Shown here: piece after piece, positions 54,707-63,578 of the stretch
Layout of the letters: each line of letters starts with the position of its first letter
Numbering within the stretch: position 1 is the first letter of the stretch
NCBI GenBank assembly: GCA_020161065.1
Contig: JAIUPH010000020.1
Coordinates: 1-64,000 of the forward strand
Length of the DNA: 64,000 bases
Source of the DNA: Pseudomonadota bacterium
GTDB lineage: Bacteria > Pseudomonadota > Gammaproteobacteria > Burkholderiales > Burkholderiaceae_C
Direction of reading: 5' to 3'
Position numbers and translations under genes: made by a program
Notes under the pieces: model-generated
The model's input: only the letters and a program-made list of their open reading frames with translations
What the model was told of the DNA's origin: nothing
Databases searched by the model: none

Positions 54707-54723
54707 ATGTGACCTAATCACAT
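54707..54723. promoter_or_regulatory. dyad ATGTGA-N5-TCACAT upstream of aspartoacylase-like gene
   Basis: A perfect 6-bp inverted repeat ATGTGA-CCTAA-TCACAT lies in the 250-bp gap between two divergent genes. It resembles a Crp/Fnr-family half-site pair but has 5, not 6, bases between the TGTGA arms, so it is not a standard E. coli CRP site. A further GTCAC arm is at 54695-54699. Confidence 0.4.
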
Positions 54724-54839
54724 CGCCGGCGCCAGGCCGCTTCGACCGCCACGGACCCCCACTGACCACCACAGACCACCAACGCACGCGCCGAGGACCG
54801 ATACTGCGGCCCTGCCCGCCACCACATCCGCCACCACCG

Positions 54840-55778
54840 ATGGACATCAGCGACACCCCCCCGATCGAAGTCCAGCCCCGCGACCTGGAACCCTACCGCC
54901 GCGGCAACGTGGGCATCGACTACGTGCACCGCTTCGAATCGGGCAAGCCCGGGCCGCACGTGTTGATCAACGCGCTGACGCATGGCAACGAGTTCTGCGG
55001 CATGGTCGCCGCCACCCATTTGCTGGACCAGGGCGTGCGCCCGGCGATCGGCACCTTGACCGTCAGCTTCGCCAACGTGGCGGCCTACCAGAGCTTCGAC
55101 CCCACGAAGCCGTTCGAGAGCCGGCAGCTCGTGCACAACCTCAACCGCATCTGGTCGGCGGCGCAGCTCGACGGCGCCGAGCGCAGCCCCGAGCTGGACC
55201 GCGCGCGCGCGCTGCGCCCGGTGGTGGCCGCGGCCGACCACATCCTCGACCTGCACTCCACCAGCCAGGACGTGGAGCCGTTCTGGGTCTACCCCGAATT
55301 CGCGCGCAACGCGCAGGCGGCGCTGGCCATCGGCCGGCCGTCCACCCACCTGGTGATGCCGCAGGGCCTGGGCTCGGGCACGCCGGTCATCCAGCACGGC
55401 CTGCACGGCACCGCCGGCCACCACGGCGTGGCGCTGGTGGCCGAATGCGGCCAGCACTTCCGGCAGGCCACGGCCGAGCGCGCCGTCGCCGTCACGCTGG
55501 ACTTCCTGGGCTTGTTCGGCCTGCTGAGCGGGCGCGAACCGGCGCCGCCGCCGCAGCGCCGCTTCAAGCTGCTGCAGACCTGGGTCATCAAGACGCCCGA
55601 GTTCCGCTTCACGCGCCCGCTGATCGGCTTCGAGCGCTTCGCCGAAGGCGAGCTGATCGCCACCGACGGCGAGCAGGAGATTCGCGCGCTGTGCGCCGAC
55701 TGCACGGTGTTCATGCCGGCGCGCAAGCCCATCGTCGGCCGCGAAGGCGTGTACCTGACGCAACCGCTGGCGGCCTGA
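54840..55778 (+). CDS. succinylglutamate desuccinylase/aspartoacylase family metallohydrolase
   Basis: A 312-residue zinc-dependent carboxypeptidase-fold protein. Zinc ligands are in TLINALTHGNEFCG-type HGNE (His48, Glu51) and LDLHSTSQD (His), and the catalytic Glu is in LVAECGQH. The C-terminal beta domain (about 235-312) fits aspartoacylase/AstE relatives. It should cleave an N-acyl or amide bond of a small molecule. It lies 7 bp before a P450 gene, so the two are probably co-transcribed. Substrate unknown. Confidence 0.85.
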   Translation: MDISDTPPIEVQPRDLEPYRRGNVGIDYVHRFESGKPGPHVLINALTHGNEFCGMVAATHLLDQGVRPAIGTLTVSFANVAAYQSFDPTKPFESRQLVHNLNRIWSAAQLDGAERSPELDRARALRPVVAAADHILDLHSTSQDVEPFWVYPEFARNAQAALAIGRPSTHLVMPQGLGSGTPVIQHGLHGTAGHHGVALVAECGQHFRQATAERAVAVTLDFLGLFGLLSGREPAPPPQRRFKLLQTWVIKTPEFRFTRPLIGFERFAEGELIATDGEQEIRALCADCTVFMPARKPIVGREGVYLTQPLAA

Positions 55779-55785
55779 GGCGCGC

Positions 55786-56982
55786 ATGGACGCCGGCGCC
55801 TTCAGCCTGGCCGCGCCGCCCGCGGGCTTCATCGCCGACCCCTACCCCTGGTACGCCGCGCTGCGCCGGCAAAGCCCGGTGCACCCGCTGGGCGAGCACA
55901 GCGTGCTGCTGACCCGCTACGACGACGTGCTGGCCGTCTACCGCAGCGCCGACGTCAGCTCCGACAAGCAGCTCGAGTTCGGCCCCAAGCTGGGCGCCGG
56001 CAGCCCGATCTACGAGCACCACACCACCAGCCTGGTGTTCAGCGACCCGCCGCTGCACACCCGCGTGCGCCGCATCCTGATGGGCGCGCTCAACCAGCGC
56101 GCCATCACGCGCATGGAGCCGGGGCTGCTCGCCCTCGTCGACACGCTGCTCGACCGCCTGGCCGACGAGCCGGCGCCCGACCTGATCGAGCACTTCGCGG
56201 CGCAGATCCCGGTGGAAGTGATCGGCAACCTGCTCGACGTGCCGCACGCCGAGCGCGGCCCCTTGCGCGAGTGGTCGCTCGCCATCCTGTCGGCGCTGGA
56301 GCCGGTGCCCGGCCCCGAGGTGCTGACGCCGGCCAACGCCGCGGTGACCGAGTTCCTGGCCTACCTGCAGGACTTGCTGGCGCGCCGCCGCGCCCGCCCC
56401 GGCGACCCCGAGTCCGACGTGCTGACGCGGCTGCTGCAAGGCGACGCGCAAGGCAGCTTGAGCGAGCGCGAGCTGATGCACAACTGCATCTTCCTGCTCA
56501 ACGCCGGCCACGAGACCACCAGCAACCTGATCGGCAACGGCCTCGACGCGCTGCTGAGCCACCGCGACCAGCTCGACCGCCTGGTGGCCGAGCCGGCGCT
56601 GATCGCCAGCGCGGTGGAAGAGCTGCTGCGCTACGAAAGCCCGCTGCAGCTGAACAACCGCCGCGCCACCGCGCCGGTGGCCATCAGCGACCGCGTGCTG
56701 CCCGCGGGCAGCTTCATCACGCTGTGCATCGGCGCCGCCAACCGCGACCCAGCGGTCTTCGACGACCCCGAGCGCCTGGACCTCGGCCGCCGGCCGAACA
56801 ACCACCTTGCCTTCGGCCAGGGCGCGCACGCCTGCTCGGGCATGAACGTGGCGCGGCTGGAGGGGCGCATCGCCATCGGCCGGCTGCTGGCGCGCTACCC
56901 GCGGCTGCAGCGCCGCGGCCCACCGCAGCGCGACCTGCGCCTGCGCTTTCGTGGATTGCGCACGCTGCCGGTGGCGCTTTGA
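55786..56982 (+). CDS. cytochrome P450
   Basis: A 398-residue soluble bacterial P450. It has the I-helix oxygen-binding motif AGHETT at 240-245, ExxR at Glu279-Arg282 (EELLR), and the heme-binding loop FGQGAHACSG with Cys350. No N-terminal membrane anchor is present. It needs an external ferredoxin/reductase; none are in the window. It may oxidise the same compound that the upstream metallohydrolase handles, but that is inference. Confidence 0.95.
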   Translation: MDAGAFSLAAPPAGFIADPYPWYAALRRQSPVHPLGEHSVLLTRYDDVLAVYRSADVSSDKQLEFGPKLGAGSPIYEHHTTSLVFSDPPLHTRVRRILMGALNQRAITRMEPGLLALVDTLLDRLADEPAPDLIEHFAAQIPVEVIGNLLDVPHAERGPLREWSLAILSALEPVPGPEVLTPANAAVTEFLAYLQDLLARRRARPGDPESDVLTRLLQGDAQGSLSERELMHNCIFLLNAGHETTSNLIGNGLDALLSHRDQLDRLVAEPALIASAVEELLRYESPLQLNNRRATAPVAISDRVLPAGSFITLCIGAANRDPAVFDDPERLDLGRRPNNHLAFGQGAHACSGMNVARLEGRIAIGRLLARYPRLQRRGPPQRDLRLRFRGLRTLPVAL

Positions 56983-57048
56983 CGGCCGCTTGATCGCGCG
57001 CCGGGCGGCCCTCTTGGCAAGGCTCAAGTCCCGGCGCAGACTGCCGAT

Positions 57049-58509
57049 ATGACCCGGATGAACCGCAAACCGTCGCTGCTCTCGGGGCTGCTGGGCGCCA
57101 CCGGGACCGCGCTGGAGGGCGTTCGGCGCTGGCTGCCGGGGCGTCGCAGCGGCGGCCCCGCGCTGCCCACCGACCCGCTGACCGGGTTGCTGACGCGCGA
57201 AGCCTTCGAATCGGTGCTGGACGACGCCACCCATCGCTGCGACCAGGCGGGCAGCGCGCTGGCGGTGCTGTACCTCGACCTCGACAACCTGCGGCTGCTG
57301 AACGATGCCTACGGTCACGCCACCGGCGACCGCGTGCTGGCTTCGATGACGGCGCGGCTGCAGGCCGCGCTGCCCGAGCTGATCGCCGCCAGCCGCGTGG
57401 CCGGCGACGAGTTCGTGATGGCGCTGGCCGGCGGCAGCGCCGAGGCGCAGGCCGCCGCGCTGCGGCTGCGCGACGAGTTGCGCCGCCCGCGCCGCGTGGA
57501 CGGCCACGAGCTGAGCCTGAGCGCGTCGATCGGCATCGCGCTGTACCCGCAGCACGGCGCGCGCACGCGGCTGATGCTGCAGGCGGTGACGGCGATGCGC
57601 AGCGTCAAGCAGGTGGGCGGCGGCGCGCACGCCGAGTTCGAGCCGGCGATGGGCGTCGACATGCGCCAGCAGGCCGAACTGTTGCGCGACCTGCGCCAGG
57701 TCGTCGCCGAAGGCCGGCTGCAGCTGGCCTACCAGCCCAAGATCGACGCCCGCAGCCTGCAGGTGACGGCGGCCGAGGCGCTGCTGCGCTGGCACCACCC
57801 GCAGCGCGGCGTGATCAGCCCGGCCGTGTTCGTGCCGCTGGCCGAACGCCACGGCCTGATGCCCGAGATCGGCCGCTGGGTGATCGAGGAAGCCTGCCGC
57901 CAGGCCGGCGCCTGGCGCGAGCAGGGGCTTCGCATGCGCGTGGCGGTCAACGTCTCGGGCCACCAGCTGCGCCAGGACGGCAGCATCACCCATCTGTGCG
58001 AATGCCTGCAGCGCAACGGCGTGCAGCCGGCGCGCTTCACCGTCGAGATCACCGAATCGGTGGCGATGGAGGACACGCAGGTCACGCGCGCCGCCTTCGA
58101 GCGCCTGCGCGAGGCCGGCATCCACGTCTCGATCGACGACTTCGGCACCGGCCACTCCAGCCTGGGCCTGCTGCGCAAGCTGCCGGCCGCCGAGCTGAAG
58201 ATCGACCGCACCTTCGTCACCGACCTCGACAGCAACGCCGATGCGCGCTCGATCGCCGAGACCATCGTGCGCATGGCGCACCAGCTGGAGCTGCGCGTCG
58301 TCGCCGAAGGCGTGGAGACCGAGGCCCAGCGCGACTGGCTGCTGCAGATGGGCTGCGACGAACTGCAGGGCTTTTTGTTCGCCAAGCCGATGTCGCCCAC
58401 CGCGCTGGCCATCTGGGCCAGCGGCGAGCACGGGCCTTCGGCGCTGAAGTTCCGCGACTCGTTGTTCAACGACACCGCCAACGGCGCCACGTCGCAGCAC
58501 GGCGGCTGA
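57049..58509 (+). CDS. GGDEF-EAL domain cyclic-di-GMP protein
   Basis: A 486-residue cytosolic protein. The GGDEF domain (about 42-200) has AGDEF at 118-122 in place of GGDEF. The EAL domain (about 205-470) is intact: EALLRW at 243-248, NVSGHQL, ITES, DDFGTGHSSLGLLRKLP, KIDR and VAEGVE. It is therefore most likely a c-di-GMP phosphodiesterase, with a cyclase-like domain that may be weak or regulatory. No sensory domain or TM helix is present, only a short basic leader. Confidence 0.9.
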   Translation: MTRMNRKPSLLSGLLGATGTALEGVRRWLPGRRSGGPALPTDPLTGLLTREAFESVLDDATHRCDQAGSALAVLYLDLDNLRLLNDAYGHATGDRVLASMTARLQAALPELIAASRVAGDEFVMALAGGSAEAQAAALRLRDELRRPRRVDGHELSLSASIGIALYPQHGARTRLMLQAVTAMRSVKQVGGGAHAEFEPAMGVDMRQQAELLRDLRQVVAEGRLQLAYQPKIDARSLQVTAAEALLRWHHPQRGVISPAVFVPLAERHGLMPEIGRWVIEEACRQAGAWREQGLRMRVAVNVSGHQLRQDGSITHLCECLQRNGVQPARFTVEITESVAMEDTQVTRAAFERLREAGIHVSIDDFGTGHSSLGLLRKLPAAELKIDRTFVTDLDSNADARSIAETIVRMAHQLELRVVAEGVETEAQRDWLLQMGCDELQGFLFAKPMSPTALAIWASGEHGPSALKFRDSLFNDTANGATSQHGG

Positions 58510-58541
58510 GGGCACCCGCCCGGCGCCCCGAGCGTCCCCGG

Positions 58542-58886
58542 CTAGCGCGGCGGCCAGCCCGCCGGCTCGAAGCCCACCGTGATGCGCCCGCCGTCCCAGG
58601 CGATCACCGGGCGCTTGATGGTGCTGGGGTGCTGCAGCATCACGGCACGCGCGCTGGCAGCGTCGCTAACACCGTTCTTCAACGCATCGGGCAGCGCGCG
58701 CCAGGCCGTGCCCTTGCGGTTGAGCAGCCGCTCCCAGCCGGCGCTGGCCAGCCAGGCGTCGAGCGCGGCTTGCGGCACGCCGGCCTTCTTGAAATCGTGG
58801 AAGTGATGGTCCACGCCGTGCTCGGCCAGCCAGGCGCGGGCCTTCTTCACCGTGTCGCAGTTGGGGATGCCGTAGAGCACCGTCAT
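58542..58886 (-). CDS. ArsC/Spx/YffB family protein
   Basis: A 114-residue thioredoxin-fold protein. The start MTVLYGIPNCDTVKKARAWL carries one Cys (Cys10) in the position of the arsenate reductase/Spx active site. LLNRKGTAWRAL and KRPVIAW are family hallmarks of YffB/ArsC-like proteins. It lacks the second and third Arg/Cys set of true arsenate reductases, so an arsenic role is unlikely. Located just downstream of the lipoprotein gene on the same strand. Confidence 0.9.
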   Translation of the reverse strand: MTVLYGIPNCDTVKKARAWLAEHGVDHHFHDFKKAGVPQAALDAWLASAGWERLLNRKGTAWRALPDALKNGVSDAASARAVMLQHPSTIKRPVIAWDGGRITVGFEPAGWPPR

Positions 58887-58899
58887 CGCCGGCCCCGGT

Positions 58900-59412
58900 T
58901 CAATCGCGCGCGCGGTCGTTGACGTCGCACATCGGGTCGATGCCGTCGCCGGCGCCGATCACCTTGCCATCGGCGCCGATGCTGACCTGGAACCACAGGC
59001 AGTTGTTGGTGGGGTAGCGGTACGACCAGGTCTCGCCGCCGCGCAGGCCGCCGTGGGCGCGGTCGCCGGGGCGGCCCAGCTCGCGCAGCAACTCGTCCAC
59101 GCTCATGCCGGCGGCGCGCTGCTGGAACGCCGCCAGGTTGCGCCAGTCCAGCACCTGCTGCACGCGGCGGCTGCGGCCGTCGGGGCCGATGTCGATCATC
59201 CAGGTGTGGCGGCCGAAGGGGCCGGTGGCGTATTCCAGCCGCGTCACGCCCTCGGGCATCGAGTAGCGGCCGGTGGGCACGCCCATCACGGCGCGCACCT
59301 CGGCCTCGGTCTGGCCGACGGAAAGCGGCGGCGGGCCGAAGCTGATGCAGCCGGCCAGCAGCAGCGGCAGCAGCAATGCCGAGCACCGCGCCAACGACGG
59401 CGCCCGCTTCAT
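58900..59412 (-). CDS. lipoprotein, SmpA/BamE-like fold
   Basis: A 170-residue lipoprotein with lipobox LLAGC (Cys23). The mature part begins ISFGPPPLSVGQTEAEVRAVMGVPTGRY, the short helix-strand pattern of SmpA/OmlA-type domains, and a second copy (MSVDELLRELGRPGDRA) follows near residue 110. It is probably located at the inner leaflet of the outer membrane. Its ATG at 59412 overlaps the nadC stop as ATGA. Function unknown. Confidence 0.75.
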   Translation of the reverse strand: MKRAPSLARCSALLLPLLLAGCISFGPPPLSVGQTEAEVRAVMGVPTGRYSMPEGVTRLEYATGPFGRHTWMIDIGPDGRSRRVQQVLDWRNLAAFQQRAAGMSVDELLRELGRPGDRAHGGLRGGETWSYRYPTNNCLWFQVSIGADGKVIGAGDGIDPMCDVNDRARD

Positions 59413-60275
59413 GCCGGCGTCTCCACGCGCAGCGAGAGGTCGATGGCCGCCACGTCCTTGGTCAGCTTGCCGCTGCTGATGCGGTCGACGCCGGTGCGGG
59501 CGATGGCGCGGATGCTGTCGAGGTCGACGCCGCCGGACACCTCCAGCAACGCGCGGCCGGCGTTCAGCGCGCAGGCCGCGCGCATGTCGTCGAGCGAGAA
59601 GTCGTCCAGCAGCACGCTGGTGGCGCCGGCGTCCAGCGCCTGCTGCAGCTCGGCCAGCGTCTCCACCTCGATCTGGATGCCCACGCCGGCCTCCAGCGCC
59701 TGCGCCGCGCGCAGCGCCGCCGTCACGCCGCCGGCGGCGGCGATGTGGTTTTCCTTGATCAGGATGCCGTCCCACAGCGCCATGCGCTGGTTGGCGCCGC
59801 CGCCCACGCGCACCGCGTACTTCTGCGCCTGGCGCAGCCCGGGCAGCGTCTTGCGGGTGTCCAGCACCAGGCAGCCGCGCGGGTTGGGCGAGAGCCCGGC
59901 AATCGCGTCGACGTAGGCGCGCGTGGTGGTGGCCACGGCCGAGAGCATCTGCAGGAAGTTGAGCGCCGGGCGCTCGGCCGACAGCAGCGCGCGCGCATCG
60001 GCCTCGATGCGCACCACCTCGGCGCCGCGCGCCACCGCCTGGCCTTCGGCCACCGCCCATTGCAGGCCGGCCTGGCCGTCGAGCGACAGCACGCAGGCAT
60101 CGAACCAGGGGCGGCCGCAGATCAGCGCGTCCTGCTTGGCCACCACGCGGCCGACCACGCGGCGGCCGGCGGGCACCAGCTGCGCCGTCCAGTCGCCGCG
60201 GCCGATGTCTTCCATCAGCGCGTCACGCACGTTGCGCTGCAGCGCTTCGCGCAGGGATTCGTTGCGATCGAACAT
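59409..60275 (-). CDS. nadC: nicotinate-nucleotide diphosphorylase (quinolinate phosphoribosyltransferase)
   Basis: A 288-residue enzyme that converts quinolinate and PRPP to nicotinate mononucleotide, CO2 and PPi in NAD synthesis. LMEDIGRGDWTAQLVPAG, LNFLQMLSAVATTTRAYV, VLDTRKTLPGLR-QAQKYAVRVGGGANQR and LIKENHI are diagnostic and contain the substrate-binding Arg/Lys residues. I prefer the ATG at 60275; an upstream ATG at 60299 overlaps the WYL-regulator stop and would add eight residues. Its 3' end overlaps the lipoprotein start. Confidence 0.95.
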   Translation of the reverse strand: MFDRNESLREALQRNVRDALMEDIGRGDWTAQLVPAGRRVVGRVVAKQDALICGRPWFDACVLSLDGQAGLQWAVAEGQAVARGAEVVRIEADARALLSAERPALNFLQMLSAVATTTRAYVDAIAGLSPNPRGCLVLDTRKTLPGLRQAQKYAVRVGGGANQRMALWDGILIKENHIAAAGGVTAALRAAQALEAGVGIQIEVETLAELQQALDAGATSVLLDDFSLDDMRAACALNAGRALLEVSGGVDLDSIRAIARTGVDRISSGKLTKDVAAIDLSLRVETPA

Positions 60276-60291
60276 GGCGTGGGATTGTGCG

Positions 60292-61293
60292 TCAGGCATC
60301 GGTATCCACGTAGCGCGCCGCCGCCTCGGCATGCCGCCGGCGCACGCGCTCGCGCAGCGCCGGCGGCTCGATGACTTCCACCTCGGGCCCCTGGCGCAGG
60401 ATGTCCATCACCAGCTCGGTGTCGTCGACGTAGGGCACGCGCAGCTCGTAGGCGCTGTCGCCGGGCGCGCCCAGCCAGCGGCCCTGCTGCTCGGCGTGCC
60501 ACTGCTCGCGGCTGGCCCACAGCGCGGCCTGTGGGTCGAAGCGCAGCAACGCCCAGTGCCGCGCGTCGCGGCTGCCGCCGGCGTAGATGCCGTAGCCGGC
60601 GTCCATCTGCGCCTGCACCTCGGCCGGCGCCAGCTCCAGCGCCGGCTGCTCCAGCAGTTCGGCGGCCTCCACCGCGTCGAGCGCGAAGCGCAGCAGCCGC
60701 TCGCGGCGGTGGCACCAGGCGTCCAGGTACCAGGTGTTGCGGTAGTGCACCAGGCGCTGCGGCGAAACCTCGCGCTCGCTGCGCTCGCGGCGGCCACGGG
60801 TCAGGTAGCGCATGCGCAGCCGGCGGCGCTTGAGCAGGCTCTCGGCCACGCGCTCGAAGAACGGCGCGGCCACCGGGCGCTTGGCCGGGCTAACGATGCG
60901 GATGCGGTGCAACAGCCGCGCGCCATCGGCCTCGCTGCTGCCCAGCATCTGGTGGATGCGCGCCAACAGCGGCTGCAGGTGGCGGCTGATGACGCCGCCG
61001 CCGTCGAGCTCGGACAGCAGCTCGTGCGCCGTCAGCAGGCTGAGCAGCTCGCGCTCGTCGAACCACAGCCCGGGCAGCTCGTGCTTGTGGCCGCGGTAGG
61101 CGGCGCCGAAGCGGTAGGCGTTCAAGTCGCGGTCGTACTCGATCGGCGCGCCCAGGCGGTCGCGCAGGTATTCGAGGTCGCGCTTGAGCGTGGCGGGCGA
61201 CACCTCCAGCTCGTCCAGCAGGGCCTGGAAGCTGAGGTGCCCGCGGCTGCGGATCAGGCGCTCGATCTTGTAGACGCGGTCGGTCTTGGCCAT
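60292..61293 (-). CDS. YafY-type transcriptional regulator with WYL domain
   Basis: A 333-residue regulator. The N-terminal HTH_11 winged helix (DRVYKIERLIRSRGHLSFQALLDELEVSPATLKRDLEYLRDRLG) is followed by the WYL domain (about 140-245: LRMRYLTRGRRERSEREVSPQRLVHYRNTWYLDAWCHRRERLLRF) and a WCX C-terminal part. WYL proteins sense nucleotides or other small ligands. The start at 61293 gives MAKTDRVYK. It lies just upstream of nadC and may regulate it. Confidence 0.9.
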   Translation of the reverse strand: MAKTDRVYKIERLIRSRGHLSFQALLDELEVSPATLKRDLEYLRDRLGAPIEYDRDLNAYRFGAAYRGHKHELPGLWFDERELLSLLTAHELLSELDGGGVISRHLQPLLARIHQMLGSSEADGARLLHRIRIVSPAKRPVAAPFFERVAESLLKRRRLRMRYLTRGRRERSEREVSPQRLVHYRNTWYLDAWCHRRERLLRFALDAVEAAELLEQPALELAPAEVQAQMDAGYGIYAGGSRDARHWALLRFDPQAALWASREQWHAEQQGRWLGAPGDSAYELRVPYVDDTELVMDILRQGPEVEVIEPPALRERVRRRHAEAAARYVDTDA

Positions 61294-61398
61294 GCGTGCC
61301 GGGGGGCTGGGGCGTGCGGAAGTCGCGCATTCTGACCGGCGCCAGATCAAGAAGTCCTCACAAGACGCTCAAGCCAGGCGCGGTGCCGGCCGATAGCG

Positions 61399-63510
61399 AT
61401 GTCGAACGGGCGCTACAAGCCCAATGCCCAGGTTGTTCGCATGCAGACTGCTCCTGCCTCCCTTCCCGCCCCCGCCGCCCCTGCCGCCTTCGACCATGCC
61501 CGAGCGGCGGCGCCCGACGACGGCTTCTTCGCCCACCACGGCATCTGGTCGCCCGGCGTCAGGCTGTTCCGGCGCCTGAGCTTCGCGGCCAAGGCGCTGA
61601 TCGTCTCGCTGGTCTTCGTGGTGCCGCTGCTCAGCATGCTGGCGCACACGCTGTGGACCGTGGGCGAGCAGGCCATGCAGTCGCGCATGGACGCCACCCG
61701 CCAGCACGTGGAAGTGGCGCACGGCGTGCTGGCCTGGGCACACGGCCTGGAGCGCGACGGCAAGCTCACGCGCGCGCAGGCGCAGGCGCTGGCCCGCCAG
61801 GCCGTGGCCGGGCTGCGCTACGACCGCCAGGAATACTTCTGGATCCAGGACCAGCAGCCGCGCGTGCTGATGCACCCGTTCAAGCCCGAGCTGAACGGCC
61901 AGGACGTCGGCGCCGTCAAGGACCCCAACGGCCTGCTGCTGTTCAAGGCCTTCGCCGACACGGTGCGCCAGCGCGGCAAGGGCTTCGTCAGCTACCAGTG
62001 GCCCAAGCCGGGCGCCGCCGCGCCCGAGGACAAGCTGTCGTACGTGCAGGGCTTCGAGCCCTGGGGCTGGATCATCGGCTCGGGCATCTACGTCGGCGAC
62101 GTGCGCGCCGCGCAGACGCACCTGCTGTGGGTGGCCAGCGGCGTGGTGGCCGCGGCGCTGACGCTGGCGGCCTACTTCTTCCTCAGCTTCTACCGCGTGA
62201 TGGACGGCGGCCTGAAGGAGACGCGGCGCCACCTGCGCGCCATGACCGACGGCGACCTCACCTCGTCGCCCTCGCCCTGGGGCCGCGACGAGGCCGCCGA
62301 GCTGATGCTCGACCTGCGCGCCATGCAGACCTCGCTGCGCGACATGGTGCTGCGCGTGCGCAAGGCCAACGACGAGATCGTGCACTCCAGCAACGAGATC
62401 GCCAGCGGCTCGCTCGACCTGTCGTCGCGCACCGAGCAGACGGCGGCCAACCTGCAGGAATCGGCGGCGTCGATGGAGCAGATCGCCGCCACCGTGCGCA
62501 GCAGCGCCGAGAGCACCAACGAGGCCTCGCAGATGGCGCGCCACAACGCCGAGGTGGCCGCCGAGGGCGGCCGCGTGATGCAGGACGTGATGAGCACGAT
62601 GGACGCCATCCGCGGCTCGTCGGCGCGCATCGGCGAGATCATCGGCACCATCGACGCCATCGCCTTCCAGACCAACATCCTGGCGCTCAACGCCGCGGTG
62701 GAAGCGGCGCGCGCCGGCGAGCAGGGCCGCGGCTTCGCGGTGGTGGCCGGCGAGGTGCGCACGCTGGCGCAGCGCAGCGCCGGCGCGGCGCGCGAGATCA
62801 AGTCGCTGATCGGCAACAGCGTCGAGCAGGTGGAGGCCGGCGCCGGCATCGTGCGCAACGCCGGCGGCACCATCCAGGAGATCGTGGTCTCGTCGCAGCG
62901 CGTCAACGAGTTGCTGAGCCACGTCTCCAACGCCGCGCGCGAGCAGAGCCAGGGCGTCAGCCAGGTCGGCCAGGCGGTGCAGGACATCGACCGCATGACG
63001 CAGCAGAACGCCGCGCTGGTGGAGCAGACGGCGGCCGCCGCCGCCGCGATGAAGGACCAGGCGCGCTCGCTGACGCTGGAAGTCGAACGCTTCCGCCTGC
63101 CGACGGGCGCGGCGCTGCTGACGCAAGACGCGGCCGCCGCGCTGCCGCCGGCCGGCGCAGGCTTCGACTTCGACAAGGCCATCGAGGCGCACCGCGCCTG
63201 GAAGGTCAAGCTGCGCCAGGCCATCGACCAGCACCAGCGGCTCGACGCCGACACGCTGTGCCGCGACGACCAGTGCCCGCTCGGCCAATGGCTGCACGGC
63301 AGCGGCAGCCAGCGCTTCGGCGGCCGGCCCGGCTTCGTGGCGCTGCTGGACAAGCACGCCGACTTCCACCGCGAAGCCGGCACCGTGGCGCGCCGCATCA
63401 ACGGCGGCCTGTACGACGACGCCGAGCGGCTGATCGGCAGCGGCTCGCGCTTCGCGCAGGTGTCCACCGAGGTCGCCACGCTGCTGATGCAGGCCAAGCG
63501 CGGCCTGTAG
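61399..63510 (+). CDS. methyl-accepting chemotaxis protein with cache and CZB domains
   Basis: A 703-residue chemoreceptor. It has an N-terminal TM helix (about 62-82), a single cache-type periplasmic domain (about 90-225: EYFWIQDQQPRVLMHPFKPELNGQDVG), a second TM (about 236-256), and the coiled-coil signalling domain whose hairpin tip is IIGTIDAIAFQTNILALNAAVEAARAGEQGRGFAVVAGEVR. A C-terminal zinc-binding CZB domain (about 595-690) has likely ligands His598, Cys626, His653 and His657. CZB receptors respond to zinc or hypochlorous acid. Start is uncertain: ATG at 61441 is an alternative. Confidence 0.93.
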   Translation: MSNGRYKPNAQVVRMQTAPASLPAPAAPAAFDHARAAAPDDGFFAHHGIWSPGVRLFRRLSFAAKALIVSLVFVVPLLSMLAHTLWTVGEQAMQSRMDATRQHVEVAHGVLAWAHGLERDGKLTRAQAQALARQAVAGLRYDRQEYFWIQDQQPRVLMHPFKPELNGQDVGAVKDPNGLLLFKAFADTVRQRGKGFVSYQWPKPGAAAPEDKLSYVQGFEPWGWIIGSGIYVGDVRAAQTHLLWVASGVVAAALTLAAYFFLSFYRVMDGGLKETRRHLRAMTDGDLTSSPSPWGRDEAAELMLDLRAMQTSLRDMVLRVRKANDEIVHSSNEIASGSLDLSSRTEQTAANLQESAASMEQIAATVRSSAESTNEASQMARHNAEVAAEGGRVMQDVMSTMDAIRGSSARIGEIIGTIDAIAFQTNILALNAAVEAARAGEQGRGFAVVAGEVRTLAQRSAGAAREIKSLIGNSVEQVEAGAGIVRNAGGTIQEIVVSSQRVNELLSHVSNAAREQSQGVSQVGQAVQDIDRMTQQNAALVEQTAAAAAAMKDQARSLTLEVERFRLPTGAALLTQDAAAALPPAGAGFDFDKAIEAHRAWKVKLRQAIDQHQRLDADTLCRDDQCPLGQWLHGSGSQRFGGRPGFVALLDKHADFHREAGTVARRINGGLYDDAERLIGSGSRFAQVSTEVATLLMQAKRGL

Positions 63511-63537
63511 CAGCGGCCGCGGCCGTTTGCGGCGACA

Positions 63538-63565
63538 CTGCGGGCTGCCACGCAGCAGCCCGCAG
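63538..63565 (+). terminator. 11-bp hairpin between the MCP and MBL-fold genes
   Basis: CTGCGGGCTGC (63538-63548) and GCAGCCCGCAG (63555-63565) form a perfect 11-bp stem with a 6-nt loop. No T-run follows. It lies 27 bp after the chemoreceptor stop and 13 bp before the start of the hydrolase gene, so it may act as terminator, mRNA stabiliser or translation block. Confidence 0.45.
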
Positions 63566-63578
63566 CCACGCCACCTCC

